The translations under genes and the position numbers were made by a program. 64,000 nt of DNA from Paractinoplanes maris (GTDB lineage: Bacteria > Actinomycetota > Actinomycetes > Mycobacteriales > Micromonosporaceae). Where the stretch lies: NCBI RefSeq assembly GCF_023544465.1, contig NZ_JALPVL010000001.1:372001-436000 (forward strand). The letters are read 5' to 3'. Below, piece after piece: positions 20,974 through 29,764 of the stretch. How positions within the stretch are numbered: the stretch's first letter is position 1; each line of letters begins with the position of its first letter. Under the pieces are notes generated by a model. The model saw only the letters and a program-made list of their open reading frames with translations, was not told where the DNA came from and made no database searches.

Positions 20974-22497
20974 GTGAGTTGGTTGGACCGACTCGCGGAG
21001 AACGTCGACGAGCTGCGCCGGGCCGGACGCCTTCAGCAGCACGGCCGCTCGGCCGAGGCGCTGCCGATCCTGGACGGCGTGCTGGCCGTGGCGACCGATC
21101 CCACCACCCGGGCCTACGCTCTGGTCCAGCGTTTCGGCGTGCTCATCAACCTGGGCCGGGCGGCCGATTTCGCGGCCGCCATGACCAATGCCGACAACGC
21201 GGTGCGCGAGATCCCCGACCCCTACCTGCGCGGCCAGATGCACGCCTTCGCGGCCCTCGGCGCCCACCTCGAGCGCAATCTGGACCGGGGCGTGACCCAT
21301 CTGGTGCAGGCGTCGCGGGCCCTGGCCGCGGTGCGCGAGCACGACTCCGAGACCGCCTGGGGCTGGCACGACCTCGCGATGGCCTATTCCTATCTGGGTT
21401 TTCACGGGCACGCGCTGACCGCGATCGAGCAGGCCCGGCAGGTCGGCCTGGCGGTCGGCATCGCTCCCGAGATCTTCGCGGCACCGGGCATCCGGCTGCG
21501 CAACGCGGTCTCGCTCGACCACCAGGGCGACACCGACGGCTGTCTGCGCGTGCTGCGGGACATCGACGCCGAGCTGGTCCGATATGTAGCGATCGGCGCC
21601 GAGCACCTGCGCCCGGGCAGCCGCGCGGCCTACGGCTACTCACTGGCCCGGCGGGCGGCCCTGGGCGAGGAGACCGGGGCCGACGCGGCCGGGTGGCTCA
21701 CCGGTGGGGGCGACAGCATCCGCACCCGCGACCTGCGCCACCTCGGCACCGTCTGCCTGACCCTGGCCACCGGCAAGCCCGAGCTCGCACTGTCCATGCT
21801 CGACTCCGTACCGGTCTCGGCCGAGATCCTGGGCGCGGCCGAGCCGGCCCGGTTGCGCAGCATCTGCCACGCGGCCGCAGGCGATCACGCCGCCGCGCAC
21901 GCCGCCGATCGCTACGCGTTCCGCCTCGCCGCCCAGCGCATCGACCGGCTCCGGGACGGCTATCTGGACGGTGTCGCGGCCCGGCTCGACGCGCAGGAGA
22001 CCCAGCGGGACGCCGGCCGCTACGGCGACGAGACCCTGACCGACCCGCTGACCGGCCTGCCCAACCGTCGCCAGCTCGAGCGTTACGTGGCCACGATGCT
22101 GGCCCGGGGCGAGCGCGCGGCCATCGGGGTCTGCGACCTGGTCGGCTTCACCGAGGTCAACGCCCGGCACGGCCGGCACTGCGGCGACCTGGTGCTGCAG
22201 CGGATTGCCGGGGTGCTGAGCCGGGTGATGCGTCGCGGCGACTTCGTGGCCCGGTTCGCCGGTGACGAGTTCGTGGTGGTGCTGCCGGGAGCGGCGGCGG
22301 CCCAGGCGGCCGAGGTGTCGCGTCGCATCACCGCCGCCACCAAGGCCGAGAACTGGCAGATCCTGGTGCCGGGGACCCCGATCAGCCTGGCCGCGGGATG
22401 GTCCGAGGTGGGCGCCAACGGACGTACGCTGAGTGCCGCGCTCGCCGCCGCCGCGGCGGCCCGGCTGCCCAGCCGGCCCCTCACCGAGATGATCTGA
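20974..22497 (+). CDS. Soluble diguanylate cyclase with TPR-like N-terminal region
   Basis: Makes c-di-GMP from two GTP. The 507-residue protein has no transmembrane helix. Residues 1-340 form a helix-rich, TPR-like sensor (repeated Ala-rich amphipathic pairs such as RFGVLINLGRAADFAAAMTNA). The C-terminal GGDEF domain runs from DPLTGLPNRRQLERYVATML with DLVGFTEVNARHGRHCGD. The active-site loop reads AGDEF (about residues 429-433), a variant usually still active. The inhibitory I-site RxxD is intact as RRGD five residues before it. GTG at 20974 has GGGAGG seven bases upstream. It is followed by a propeller gene eight bases downstream. Confidence 0.88.
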   Translation: MSWLDRLAENVDELRRAGRLQQHGRSAEALPILDGVLAVATDPTTRAYALVQRFGVLINLGRAADFAAAMTNADNAVREIPDPYLRGQMHAFAALGAHLERNLDRGVTHLVQASRALAAVREHDSETAWGWHDLAMAYSYLGFHGHALTAIEQARQVGLAVGIAPEIFAAPGIRLRNAVSLDHQGDTDGCLRVLRDIDAELVRYVAIGAEHLRPGSRAAYGYSLARRAALGEETGADAAGWLTGGGDSIRTRDLRHLGTVCLTLATGKPELALSMLDSVPVSAEILGAAEPARLRSICHAAAGDHAAAHAADRYAFRLAAQRIDRLRDGYLDGVAARLDAQETQRDAGRYGDETLTDPLTGLPNRRQLERYVATMLARGERAAIGVCDLVGFTEVNARHGRHCGDLVLQRIAGVLSRVMRRGDFVARFAGDEFVVVLPGAAAAQAAEVSRRITAATKAENWQILVPGTPISLAAGWSEVGANGRTLSAALAAAAAARLPSRPLTEMI

Positions 22498-22505
22498 CCA
22501 TTGTC

Positions 22506-23849
22506 ATGAGCACCATCGAGCTCGGCGAGATACCCACGGCCGACGGCGAGCAGCCGGCGCCCGCGAGCTCGGTCCGGCTCGACCGCCGGCTTCTCCGCCA
22601 GGTCGCTCTCGCCCTGACCGTGGTGCTCTGTGCGGTCGGTCTGACCGGCTCGATCGTGCCCCGGGCCCACGGTATCCGTCCGCTGTGGAGCGTTCCGCTG
22701 GCTGAGGCGCAGGGCACCGCGATCAGCCGCGACGGTCTCTTCGTGCACCGCACGACCGGTACCACGACCACGATCACGGCCTACGAGCTGGCCACCGGCG
22801 CGGTCCGGTGGCGGCGGAACCTCGACGGGGCCATCGGCTACGTGCAGTCGGCCGATCAGGCCGGGCTGCTGCTGATCCCCGTGCAGGCCCAGCTGCTCAC
22901 GTTGCCGTCGGCCGACGACGGATCGGCCTTCCAGGCCGAGGTCCACGAGAAGACCGTCGCGATCTCGGCGGCGACCGGGGCCGAGGTCTGGCGCACCACC
23001 GGCGAGCCCTACCTGATAACCGGCGACACCGCGCTGCTCACCGAGTACACCTCCTCGGCCGGGCTGGCCCGGATGCGGCTGATCCGGCTCAGCGACCAGG
23101 GCACGATCTGGAGCCACGACACCCCCGGCGTCCGGAGCCAGGTCGCCATCCCGTCCGACGGCCCGCCCGAGAACATCGTCACCGCCACCGACACGGGCGA
23201 GATCAAGGTCTTCGCGTACGACTCGGGTGCGCTCGTCACCGCGGCCCGGATCCCGTGGGTGACGCCGCGTCCCGAGGAGGGCTTCTTCAACGATCTGTTC
23301 GGGATGTCCGACGTCGTGGTGGTCAACCGGTCACAGGCCAACGTCTTCGACATGAGCGTCTACCGCACCGGGACGATGGCCGAGCTCTGGAAGGCGTCCG
23401 ACACCGACGGCTACGCGTCGCCGTGCGGTGTCCTGATCTGCATCAACAACACGCGCGGCGTCGAGGCCTACGACCCGGCCACCGGCACCCGGCGCTGGCA
23501 GGTGGCCGGCGTGACCAACGCCTGGTCGCTCAGCCGCGATCGGGTGGTGCTCAGCGACGGCACCGAGGAGGGCAGCCTGCGGCTGGTCGACGCGGGCACC
23601 GGCCGGCCGGTCGGCGAGCCGGCCGAGGGCAATCTGGCCTGGGACGAGAAGCAGACCGGCTCGGCCATCGTGTTGCGCGGGACCCGGTCGCCGGCCGGCC
23701 GCACCGCGGTGACCCGGTGGGATCTGCGGACCGGCCACCAGTGGTTGCTGGGCACGATCGCGCCCGTGGCCGGGCCACCCTGCTCGGTCCGGGCCCCGTT
23801 CCTGGCCTGCATCCGCGGCGACAGCTACGAGATCGTCGCCCTCAGCTGA
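22506..23849 (+). CDS. Membrane-anchored PQQ-like beta-propeller protein
   Basis: The 447-residue protein has a cytoplasmic N-terminal tail, one transmembrane helix (about residues 34-54, RQVALALTVVLCAVGLTGSIV) and an extracytoplasmic beta-propeller of PQQ/YVTN type. The blades show repeated G-x-x-xW-R patterns (YELATGAVRWRRNL, ISAATGAEVWRTTGE, YDPATGTRRWQVAG). The domain lacks the quinoprotein-dehydrogenase tryptophan-docking array needed to call it an enzyme, so a scaffold or sensor role is more likely. It starts eight bases after the diguanylate cyclase, which suggests the two function together. Confidence 0.75.
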   Translation: MSTIELGEIPTADGEQPAPASSVRLDRRLLRQVALALTVVLCAVGLTGSIVPRAHGIRPLWSVPLAEAQGTAISRDGLFVHRTTGTTTTITAYELATGAVRWRRNLDGAIGYVQSADQAGLLLIPVQAQLLTLPSADDGSAFQAEVHEKTVAISAATGAEVWRTTGEPYLITGDTALLTEYTSSAGLARMRLIRLSDQGTIWSHDTPGVRSQVAIPSDGPPENIVTATDTGEIKVFAYDSGALVTAARIPWVTPRPEEGFFNDLFGMSDVVVVNRSQANVFDMSVYRTGTMAELWKASDTDGYASPCGVLICINNTRGVEAYDPATGTRRWQVAGVTNAWSLSRDRVVLSDGTEEGSLRLVDAGTGRPVGEPAEGNLAWDEKQTGSAIVLRGTRSPAGRTAVTRWDLRTGHQWLLGTIAPVAGPPCSVRAPFLACIRGDSYEIVALS

Positions 23850-23862
23850 GGCAGGGCCGGCG

Positions 23863-24954
23863 CTACGGCCGGCGGCTGATCTCCGACCCGCCGGCCAGGC
23901 GGGCCGCCCGGTCGGCCTCAGCCAGCGCGTCGAGCACGGCGTCGAGCTCGCCGCCGAGCACCAGGTCGAGGTTGTAGGCGGTGTAGCCGATGCGGTGGTC
24001 GGTGATGCGGTTCTGCGGGAAGTTGTAGGTGCGGATCCGCTCGGAGCGGTCGACCGTGCGCACCTGGGCCTTGCGCGAGTCGGAGGCGGCCGCGTTGGCC
24101 TCCTCCTGCGCCATCGCCAGCAGCCGGGAGCGCAGGATGCGCAGCGCCGACTCCTTGTTCTGCAGCTGGCTCTTCTCGTTCTGGCAACTCACCACGGTGC
24201 CGGTGGGCAGGTGCGTGATGCGGACGGCGGAGTCGGTGGTGTTGACCGACTGACCACCGGGCCCGGACGACCGGAACACGTCGATCCGCAGGTCGTTCGG
24301 CGCGATCTCGACGTCGACGTCCTCGGCCTCGGGCAGCACCAGCACGCCGGCCGCCGAGGTGTGGATGCGGCCCTGCGACTCGGTGACCGGGACGCGCTGC
24401 ACCCGGTGCACGCCACCCTCCCACTTCATCCGGGACCAGACGCCGTGACCGCCCTCGGGCACACCCTTGGTCTTGACCGCCACCGAGATGTCCTTGACGC
24501 CGCCCAGGTCCGACTCCTGGGAGTCGATCACCTCGACGATCCAGCCGTGCCGCTCGGCGTAGCGGGTGTACATCCGCAGCAGGTCGCCGGCGAAGAGCGC
24601 GGACTCCTGGCCACCCTCACCCGCCTTGATCTCGACGATCACGTCCTTGGCGTCGTGCGGGTCGCGCGGGATCAGCATCTCGCCGAGCTTCTCCTCGAGC
24701 GGCGCCAGCAGGGCCGCGACCGCCTCGACCTCGGAGGCGAAGGCCGGGTCCTCGGCCGCGAGCTCCTTGGCCGCGACCAGGTCGGCCCGGGCCGCCTCGA
24801 GCTCGGCGTTGGCGGCATAGAGGGGGGCCAGCTCGGCGAAGCGCCGGCCGACCCGGCGCACGAGGGCCTGGTCCGAGTGGATGGAGGGGTCCTCCATCCG
24901 CTTCTCGAGATCGGCGTACTCCTCGAGAAGGGTGGTCAGCCGATCCGTGCTCAT
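23863..24954 (-). CDS. prfA: Peptide chain release factor 1
   Basis: Terminates translation at UAA and UAG. The 363-residue protein has the codon-reading tripeptide PVT (in [17 protein letters not shown]) and the peptidyl-tRNA hydrolysis motif GGQ in [20 protein letters not shown]. Its N-terminal helical domain (residues 1-100) is normal. ATG at 24954 has GGGAGAAG upstream. It lies 83 bp after rpmE on the same strand, behind a hairpin. Its modifier gene prmC is further downstream. Confidence 0.97.
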   Translation of the reverse strand: MSTDRLTTLLEEYADLEKRMEDPSIHSDQALVRRVGRRFAELAPLYAANAELEAARADLVAAKELAAEDPAFASEVEAVAALLAPLEEKLGEMLIPRDPHDAKDVIVEIKAGEGGQESALFAGDLLRMYTRYAERHGWIVEVIDSQESDLGGVKDISVAVKTKGVPEGGHGVWSRMKWEGGVHRVQRVPVTESQGRIHTSAAGVLVLPEAEDVDVEIAPNDLRIDVFRSSGPGGQSVNTTDSAVRITHLPTGTVVSCQNEKSQLQNKESALRILRSRLLAMAQEEANAAASDSRKAQVRTVDRSERIRTYNFPQNRITDHRIGYTAYNLDLVLGGELDAVLDALAEADRAARLAGGSEISRRP

Positions 24955-24990
24955 TTCTTCTCCCGGCTGGTGAAGGCGGACACACATGCG

Positions 24991-25030
24991 AACGGCGCCC
25001 GCCCCCGGAAAGCCGGGTGCGGGCGCCGTT
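24991..25030 (-). terminator. Hairpin between rpmE and prfA
   Basis: A 12-bp perfect stem (AACGGCGCCCGC with GCGGGCGCCGTT) starts eight nt after the rpmE stop. There is no U-run after it on the minus strand. It may attenuate rpmE to prfA readthrough or act as an RNA-stabilising structure. Confidence 0.45.
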
Positions 25031-25037
25031 GGAGCAG

Positions 25038-25262
25038 TTACTTCTTCTTCGCGGCGTTGATCTTGGCGTACTTCGCCTGGAACTTCGCGACCCGGCCCGC
25101 GGTGTCGAGGACGCGCTGCTTGCCGGTGTAGAACGGGTGGCAGGCGCTGCAGGTCTCGACGCGGATCTCGTCGCCCTTGGCGGTGCTGCGGGTGGTGAAG
25201 GTGCTGCCGCAGGAGCAGATGACCTCGGTGGTCGTGTACTCCGGGTGAATGCCGCTCTTCAT
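25038..25262 (-). CDS. rpmE: 50S ribosomal protein L31, zinc-binding form
   Basis: Large-subunit protein bridging 50S and 30S. The 74-residue protein starts [22 protein letters not shown] and has four zinc-binding Cys-type ligands (CSCG and [12 protein letters not shown]), so it is the C-plus (zinc) paralogue, not the Zur-regulated zinc-free one. The C-terminus is Lys-rich (INAAKKK). ATG at 25262 has AGAGGGAC upstream. A long untranslated leader of about 210 nt is predicted before it (see promoter). Confidence 0.97.
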   Translation of the reverse strand: MKSGIHPEYTTTEVICSCGSTFTTRSTAKGDEIRVETCSACHPFYTGKQRVLDTAGRVAKFQAKYAKINAAKKK

Positions 25263-25478
25263 GAGAACTCGGTCCCTCTCGATAAAAATGGTCGCCGGGT
25301 CGCTGTCAGCACCGCGCCGCCCCGCCAGGGCGGTGAGCTCGGGCGTGAACCGGAACCTTCTGGCCGATGTACCAGTCTGCCATGCCGCCTCGTCCAGACG
25401 AAATCGGCGTGACCTGAGCTCCAACAAGACGCCCCAACCGGGCATTCCCGCGACTTTACGACCGTTTTGACCGAGATC

Positions 25479-25507
25479 ATTATGGCGCCGCGCCCCGGTA
25501 TTGTCTG
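25479..25507 (-). promoter_or_regulatory. Predicted promoter of rpmE
   Basis: On the minus strand CAGACA (25507-25502) and CATAAT (25484-25479) are 17 nt apart; -10 matches TATAAT at five of six. Transcription from here would give about 210 nt of 5' leader before the rpmE ATG, enough for an L31 autoregulatory leader. It overlaps the region upstream of the divergent RNA-ligase genes. Confidence 0.35.
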
Positions 25508-25524
25508 CTCGGGGGCGCGGAGAC

Positions 25525-25680
25525 ATGACGAGACTGCTGATCACGCGGGGACTGCCGGCGTATCTCGCGGGCCGTATGCTTCCGCTGCCCGTCCCGGGCG
25601 CCGCACCCATCCCGTACGGCGATCCCCTCCCGTACGGCGATTTCCTCCTGTACGCCGAGACCGGAGACCCCGAGCGGTGA
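25525..25680 (+). CDS. Small hypothetical ORF overlapping the RNA ligase gene
   Basis: A 51-residue frame: [12 protein letters not shown] followed by [18 protein letters not shown] and a duplicated motif [11 protein letters not shown]. It ends ETGDPER, and its stop TGA overlaps the GTG of the RNA ligase (GGTGA). The N-terminus resembles the first strand and loop of polynucleotide kinase/adenylate-kinase-like proteins (normally TRGLPASGKST), but the P-loop Gly-Lys-Ser/Thr is absent. It may be a remnant of the kinase that accompanies such ligases, or a real small leader gene. No clear ribosome site other than GCGGAGAC upstream. Confidence 0.4.
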   Translation: MTRLLITRGLPAYLAGRMLPLPVPGAAPIPYGDPLPYGDFLLYAETGDPER

Positions 25681-26294
25681 CGTACCCGCGCACCCACCAC
25701 CTGCCCGGCTCGCCCGGGGCCACCGGCGACGATCCGGTGCAGTCCGATCTGTCGTGGTTGGACCGGGAGCTGGTGGTCACCGAGAAGCTCGACGGGGGCA
25801 ACCTCACCTTCACCCGGGACGCGATGTACGGGCGGTCACCCGGCGCCGAATCGCAGCCCTGGGCGCTCCCGGCCAAGGCGTTGTGGGCCATGACGGCGTA
25901 CCGGATCCCGGACGACTGGCGGGTCTGCGGCGAGTCGATGTGGGCGCGGCGCAGCATCGCCTACTGCGACCTGCCCGGCGTCTTCATGCTCTTCGGCATC
26001 TGGGACGAGACCGACACCCTGCTGGGCTGGGACGACACGGTCGACTGGGCGCAACGGCTGGAGCTGCCGGTGGTGCCGGTCCTCTACCGCGGTGGCAGCC
26101 TCTCCGAGGCCTGCGCGGCCTGGGCCACCCAGCGCACCGCGCAGACCTCCGAGGGCTATGTCGTGCGCGCCGCCGGCCGCATCCCGGCCGCCGAGTTCGC
26201 CGTCAAGGTGCTGGCCTGGGTCCGGGCCGGGCACACCCGGGTCCCGGCCGGCTGGCACGAGCGCGACGACTTCGGCGTCAACGAGTTCGCCTGA
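25677..26294 (+). CDS. RNA ligase (Rnl2-like nucleotidyltransferase)
   Basis: The ATP-dependent ligase family joins RNA ends via a lysine-AMP intermediate. In 205 residues the nucleotidyltransferase motifs are in order. Motif I is [11 protein letters not shown] with catalytic Lys37 (KLDG). Motif III-like is [16 protein letters not shown], motif [11 protein letters not shown] (about 160) and motif [11 protein letters not shown]. The short N-terminal [12 protein letters not shown] region is typical of actinobacterial members. GTG at 25677 is chosen because it overlaps the preceding 51-codon frame and starts the conserved YPRTHHL. Its end overlaps the convergent NO synthase gene by 17 bp. Confidence 0.82.
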   Translation: MTYPRTHHLPGSPGATGDDPVQSDLSWLDRELVVTEKLDGGNLTFTRDAMYGRSPGAESQPWALPAKALWAMTAYRIPDDWRVCGESMWARRSIAYCDLPGVFMLFGIWDETDTLLGWDDTVDWAQRLELPVVPVLYRGGSLSEACAAWATQRTAQTSEGYVVRAAGRIPAAEFAVKVLAWVRAGHTRVPAGWHERDDFGVNEFA

Positions 26295-27444
26295 CCGGGC
26301 AGCCCTCCCGGGCCAGCAGAGCGGCTTCCTGGTCGAGATAGAAGGCCGGCCGCAGATCCATCTCGTCGTAGTAGCGGTGGAAGACCGGGGTGATCCCGCC
26401 CGACATCGGCGGCACGATCCACGTCCAGTCGGCGGGCACCCGGCGGCCGGCCCTCTCCTCGTTGCTGAGGTGCTTGAGGAAGCGGTGCGATTCCGTGTGG
26501 TGGTCGCTCATCTTGATGCCGGCCCCCTCGAACGAGTGCAGCACCGCCCGGTTGAGCTCGACCAGCGCCCGGTCGCGCCACAGCGTCGACTCCCGGCTCA
26601 TGTCCAGGCCCATCCGCGCCGCCACCGTGGGCAGCATGTCGTAGCGGTCGGTGTCGGCCAGGTTGCGCGCGCCGATCTCGGTCCCGAGGTACCAGCCGTT
26701 GAACGGGGCCAGCGGGTAGTGCACGCCGCCGATGGTGAGCCGCATGTTCGAGATCGCCGGGACGGCATGCCACCGCAGGCCGAGCTCGGCGAACCAGCCG
26801 TACTCGGGGTGGGTCAGCGGGACCTCGCGGATGGCCCGTTCGGGCAGCTCGTAAAGGCGTACACCCTCGGCCGGGGTCTCGATCGCGAGCGGGAGAACGT
26901 CGAACTGGTCACCCTTGCCACGCCACCCGTAGCCCCGCATCGCTTCGGTGAACCGCTCCTGCCGCGGGTCGCCCATCGAACTGCCGTCGGCCCCGCGATA
27001 ACCCGCGTACCGGATGAGCTGCTCGTTCCAGACCCGGGCGTACGGCTGGCCGGGCTGAGCCGGGGCGAAGACGCTGATCACCGGGCGCAGCGGGCCGTCA
27101 CCGGCCGTCTGCAGATGGTTGACCAGCAGCGAGAAGATGTCGTCGGCGGTCCTCGCCCGGCGGCGGTCGAGGACGACCAGGCTGCGCCAGTAGAGGCGGC
27201 CGATGCACCGGCTCGCGTTGCGCCAGGCCAGCTTGGCGCCGTAGGCGAGCTCCTCGGTGGTGTGCACATAGGTGCCGGTGGCGGCGATCTGGGCCCGGAC
27301 GATCGCCAGGCGCGGCTCGACCGGCCCGAGCCGCAGGTTCTCGGTGTAGCACTGCCGCAGGAAATCCTCGGCCTCACCGGGATCGGCGGGCGCGGCCGGG
27401 TCCCACGATTCGATCGGTATATCCCGATATCCGGGCACGTTCAT
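26278..27444 (-). CDS. nos: Bacterial nitric oxide synthase oxygenase
   Basis: Heme-thiolate oxygenase that makes NO from arginine via N-hydroxyarginine, using external reductases. The 388-residue protein lacks the reductase domain, as bacterial enzymes do. Heme-binding Cys80 sits in WRNASRCIGRLYW. The arginine/pterin core segments are visible: PAISNMRLTIGG, APFNGWYLGTEIGARNL, MPTVAA-like MLPTVAARMG. The C-terminal helical part is ADWTWIVPPMSGGITPVFHRYYDEMD. ATG at 27444 has GGGAGG upstream; the TTG one codon earlier is less likely. In Streptomyces some NOS genes serve nitration of natural products, but no nitration cytochrome P450 is near. Confidence 0.95.
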   Translation of the reverse strand: MNVPGYRDIPIESWDPAAPADPGEAEDFLRQCYTENLRLGPVEPRLAIVRAQIAATGTYVHTTEELAYGAKLAWRNASRCIGRLYWRSLVVLDRRRARTADDIFSLLVNHLQTAGDGPLRPVISVFAPAQPGQPYARVWNEQLIRYAGYRGADGSSMGDPRQERFTEAMRGYGWRGKGDQFDVLPLAIETPAEGVRLYELPERAIREVPLTHPEYGWFAELGLRWHAVPAISNMRLTIGGVHYPLAPFNGWYLGTEIGARNLADTDRYDMLPTVAARMGLDMSRESTLWRDRALVELNRAVLHSFEGAGIKMSDHHTESHRFLKHLSNEERAGRRVPADWTWIVPPMSGGITPVFHRYYDEMDLRPAFYLDQEAALLAREGCPVRRTR

Positions 27445-27529
27445 CAAGCGCCTCCCACGATCCGGCCAGGTAAGAATGGGAGGTTCGCACGGCGATGACC
27501 GGTATCGGACACACAGTTTGTGCGAGAAA

Positions 27530-27565
27530 ACGGCGCGGTCCCTCGTTGCCGAGGGGCCGCGCCGT
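27530..27565 (-). terminator. Intrinsic terminator of rho
   Basis: A 16-bp stem (one G-U) with loop TTGC lies 10 nt beyond the rho stop and is followed on the minus strand by TTTTCTCG. This is a classical rho-independent terminator for the gene that encodes Rho. Confidence 0.75.
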
Positions 27566-27574
27566 CGTCTGGCT

Positions 27575-29764
27575 TTACTCGCCGGGCGTGGACTTCGCGA
27601 TCTGCATCAGGAACTCCACGTTCGTCCGGGTCTGCTTGAGCCGGTCGAGCAGCAGGTCGAGGGCGGCACCCGAGTCGAGCGAGTGCAGCACCTTGCGCAG
27701 CTTGTGGATGATCGCCAGCTCTTCCTTGCCGAGCAGGATCTCTTCCTTGCGCGTACCGGACGGGTCGATGTCGATGGCCGGGAAGACCCGCTTGTCGGCG
27801 ATCTTGCGGTCGAGCTTGAGCTCGGCGTTACCCGTGCCCTTGAACTCCTCGAAGATCACCGTGTCCATCATCGAGCCGGTCTCGACCAGCGCGGTCGCGA
27901 GAATGGTGAGCGAGCCACCGTTCTCGATGTTGCGCGCCGCGCCCAGGAACCGCTTCGGCGGGTAGAGCGCCGTCGAATCGATACCACCCGACATGATGCG
28001 GCCGGAGGCCGGCGCGGCCAGGTTGTAGGACCGGCCGAGACGGGTCACCGAGTCGAGGAGCACGACCACGTCGTGGCCCAGCTCGACCAGGCGCTTGGCC
28101 CGCTCGATGGCCAGCTCGGCGACCGTGGTGTGGTCCTGCGGCGGCCGGTCGAACGTGGCCGCGATGACCTCGCCCTTGACCGAGCGCTGCATGTCGGTGA
28201 CCTCTTCGGGCCGCTCGTCGACCAGCACGACCATCAGGTGGCACTCGGGGTTGTTCTCGGTGATCGCGTTGGCGATCGCCTGGAGCACCATCGTCTTGCC
28301 GGCCTTGGGCGGCGAGACGATGAGCGCCCGCTGCCCCTTGCCGAGCGGCATCACCAGGTCGATGACGCGCGTGGTGAGGATGTGCGGCTCGGTCTCGAGA
28401 CGCAGCCTCTCCTGCGGATAGAGCGGGGTCAGCTTGTAGAACTCCGGCCGGCGCCGGGCCTCGTCCGGTTCCATCCCGTTGATGGTGTCGAGCCGCACGA
28501 GCGGGTTGTACTTGTCCCGCCGCTGGTCGCCGGTGCTCTCGCGGGCAGCGGCCCGCACCGCACCGGTGACCGCGTCGCCGCGGCGCAGCCCGTGCTTCTT
28601 GACCTGCGACATCGACACGTACACGTCGTTCGGGCCGGACAGGTAGCCGGTGGTCCGGACGAACGCGTAGTTGTCGAGCACATCGAGGATGCCGGCCACG
28701 GGGACGAGCACGTCGTCCTCGTTGACGTGCGGCTCCCGGCCGCTGTCGCGACCGCCGTCACGCTGGCCACCCGTCTCGTTGCCGTCCCGGTCACGGCCGC
28801 GGCGACGGTCACGGAAACGGCTGCGCCGGCTGCGCCGGCCGCCGTCGCTGTCGTCGTCCTCGTCGTCGGTGGTGTTGTTGCGGCCCTGGTCGTTGCGACC
28901 CTCGTTACGACCGTCGTTGCGCTGGTCGTTGCGACCACCACGGTCGTCACGGGGGCCACGGTCGTCACGGGGGCCACGGTCGTCACGGGGGCCACGGTCG
29001 TCACGGGGGCCACGGTCGTCACGGGGGCCACGGTCCTCGCGGGGGCCACGGTCCTCGCGGGGCCCCCGGTCCTCGCGGGGCCCACGGTCGCCGCGGTCGT
29101 CGCGGGGGCCGCGGTCGTCGCGCTGGCGGTCGGTGCGCTGGCGGTCGCGGTTGCGCTCGCCCCGCTCCGGACGCTCGGTGCGCTCGGCCGTCTCCGGCTC
29201 GACGGCCGGAGTGACCGGGGCCACTGTGGTGGCGGCCGGGGCAGTCGCCGTCTCGCGGGACTCACGGGGCTCGCGAGCCTCCCGGGACACACTGTCACGG
29301 TCCCGGCCGCGGCTGCGGCGGTTGGTGCCACCCTCGGTGGCCGGAGCCGTCTCGGGCTGCGCGGCAGCGGTCTGCGGCACCTCGATCGGCCCGGTCGGCG
29401 CCTCGGACGGCGCCGCCGCGGCGGGCGCCTCGACCTTGGCCGTCGCGACCACGGGAGCCGTGGCGACGACCGGTGCCGGGGCCTCGGCCTTCGCCTCGGC
29501 GGCGGCCTGGCTGCGCGGACGCGGCGCGCTCTCGGCGGATGCGCCGCCGCTCTGACGCTCGGTGATCGCGGTGATCAGTTCGCCCTTGCGCATCCGGGCG
29601 GTGCCGGAGATGCCCAGGGACGCGGCGAGGCTTTGCAGCTCGGGCAGCAGCATCGCCGACAGCCCGGTACCGCCTCGGCGGCGCTTCGTGGCGGTCGCGG
29701 TGGTGCCGGCGCCGGCGTCAGCGACGTCAGAAACACCCGACGTCACGTCGGTGGTGTCGCTCAA
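27575..29764 (-). CDS. rho: Transcription termination factor Rho with long disordered N-terminal region
   Basis: Hexameric RNA helicase that ends Rho-dependent transcription. The 729-residue protein has a Rho_N helical domain (LLPELQSLAASLGISGTARMRKGEL, about residues 36-60) and then about 250 residues of charged disordered insert with RDDRGP-type repeats. Then comes the OB-fold (GILDVLDNYAFVRTTGYLSGPNDVYVS), the P-loop PPKAGKT near residue 485 and the Q-loop GKGQRALIVSP. DLVMPLGKGQRALIV and LLDSVTRLGRSYN are typical. TTG at 29764 is preferred because AAGGA lies five bases upstream and the ATG further 5' lacks a site. Transcribed after thrB; an intrinsic terminator follows. Confidence 0.95.
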   Translation of the reverse strand: MSDTTDVTSGVSDVADAGAGTTATATKRRRGGTGLSAMLLPELQSLAASLGISGTARMRKGELITAITERQSGGASAESAPRPRSQAAAEAKAEAPAPVVATAPVVATAKVEAPAAAAPSEAPTGPIEVPQTAAAQPETAPATEGGTNRRSRGRDRDSVSREAREPRESRETATAPAATTVAPVTPAVEPETAERTERPERGERNRDRQRTDRQRDDRGPRDDRGDRGPREDRGPREDRGPREDRGPRDDRGPRDDRGPRDDRGPRDDRGPRDDRGGRNDQRNDGRNEGRNDQGRNNTTDDEDDDSDGGRRSRRSRFRDRRRGRDRDGNETGGQRDGGRDSGREPHVNEDDVLVPVAGILDVLDNYAFVRTTGYLSGPNDVYVSMSQVKKHGLRRGDAVTGAVRAAARESTGDQRRDKYNPLVRLDTINGMEPDEARRRPEFYKLTPLYPQERLRLETEPHILTTRVIDLVMPLGKGQRALIVSPPKAGKTMVLQAIANAITENNPECHLMVVLVDERPEEVTDMQRSVKGEVIAATFDRPPQDHTTVAELAIERAKRLVELGHDVVVLLDSVTRLGRSYNLAAPASGRIMSGGIDSTALYPPKRFLGAARNIENGGSLTILATALVETGSMMDTVIFEEFKGTGNAELKLDRKIADKRVFPAIDIDPSGTRKEEILLGKEELAIIHKLRKVLHSLDSGAALDLLLDRLKQTRTNVEFLMQIAKSTPGE
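28938..29120. repeat. 18-bp tandem repeats encoding the RDDRGP/REDRGP hexapeptides of Rho
   Basis: On the plus strand the unit GGTCGTCACGGGGGCCAC recurs about five times exactly and a further four times with GGTCCTCGCGGGG-type changes, giving near-perfect tandem repeats. In Rho these are six-residue repeats (RDDRGP, REDRGP) at about residues 215-275. Length variation by slippage is expected between strains. Confidence 0.9.

Noticed and set aside
28938..29120. Possible CRISPR-like array (regular 18-bp repeats)
   Set aside because: No spacers: units are head to tail and in frame within rho; they code for a repeat peptide.
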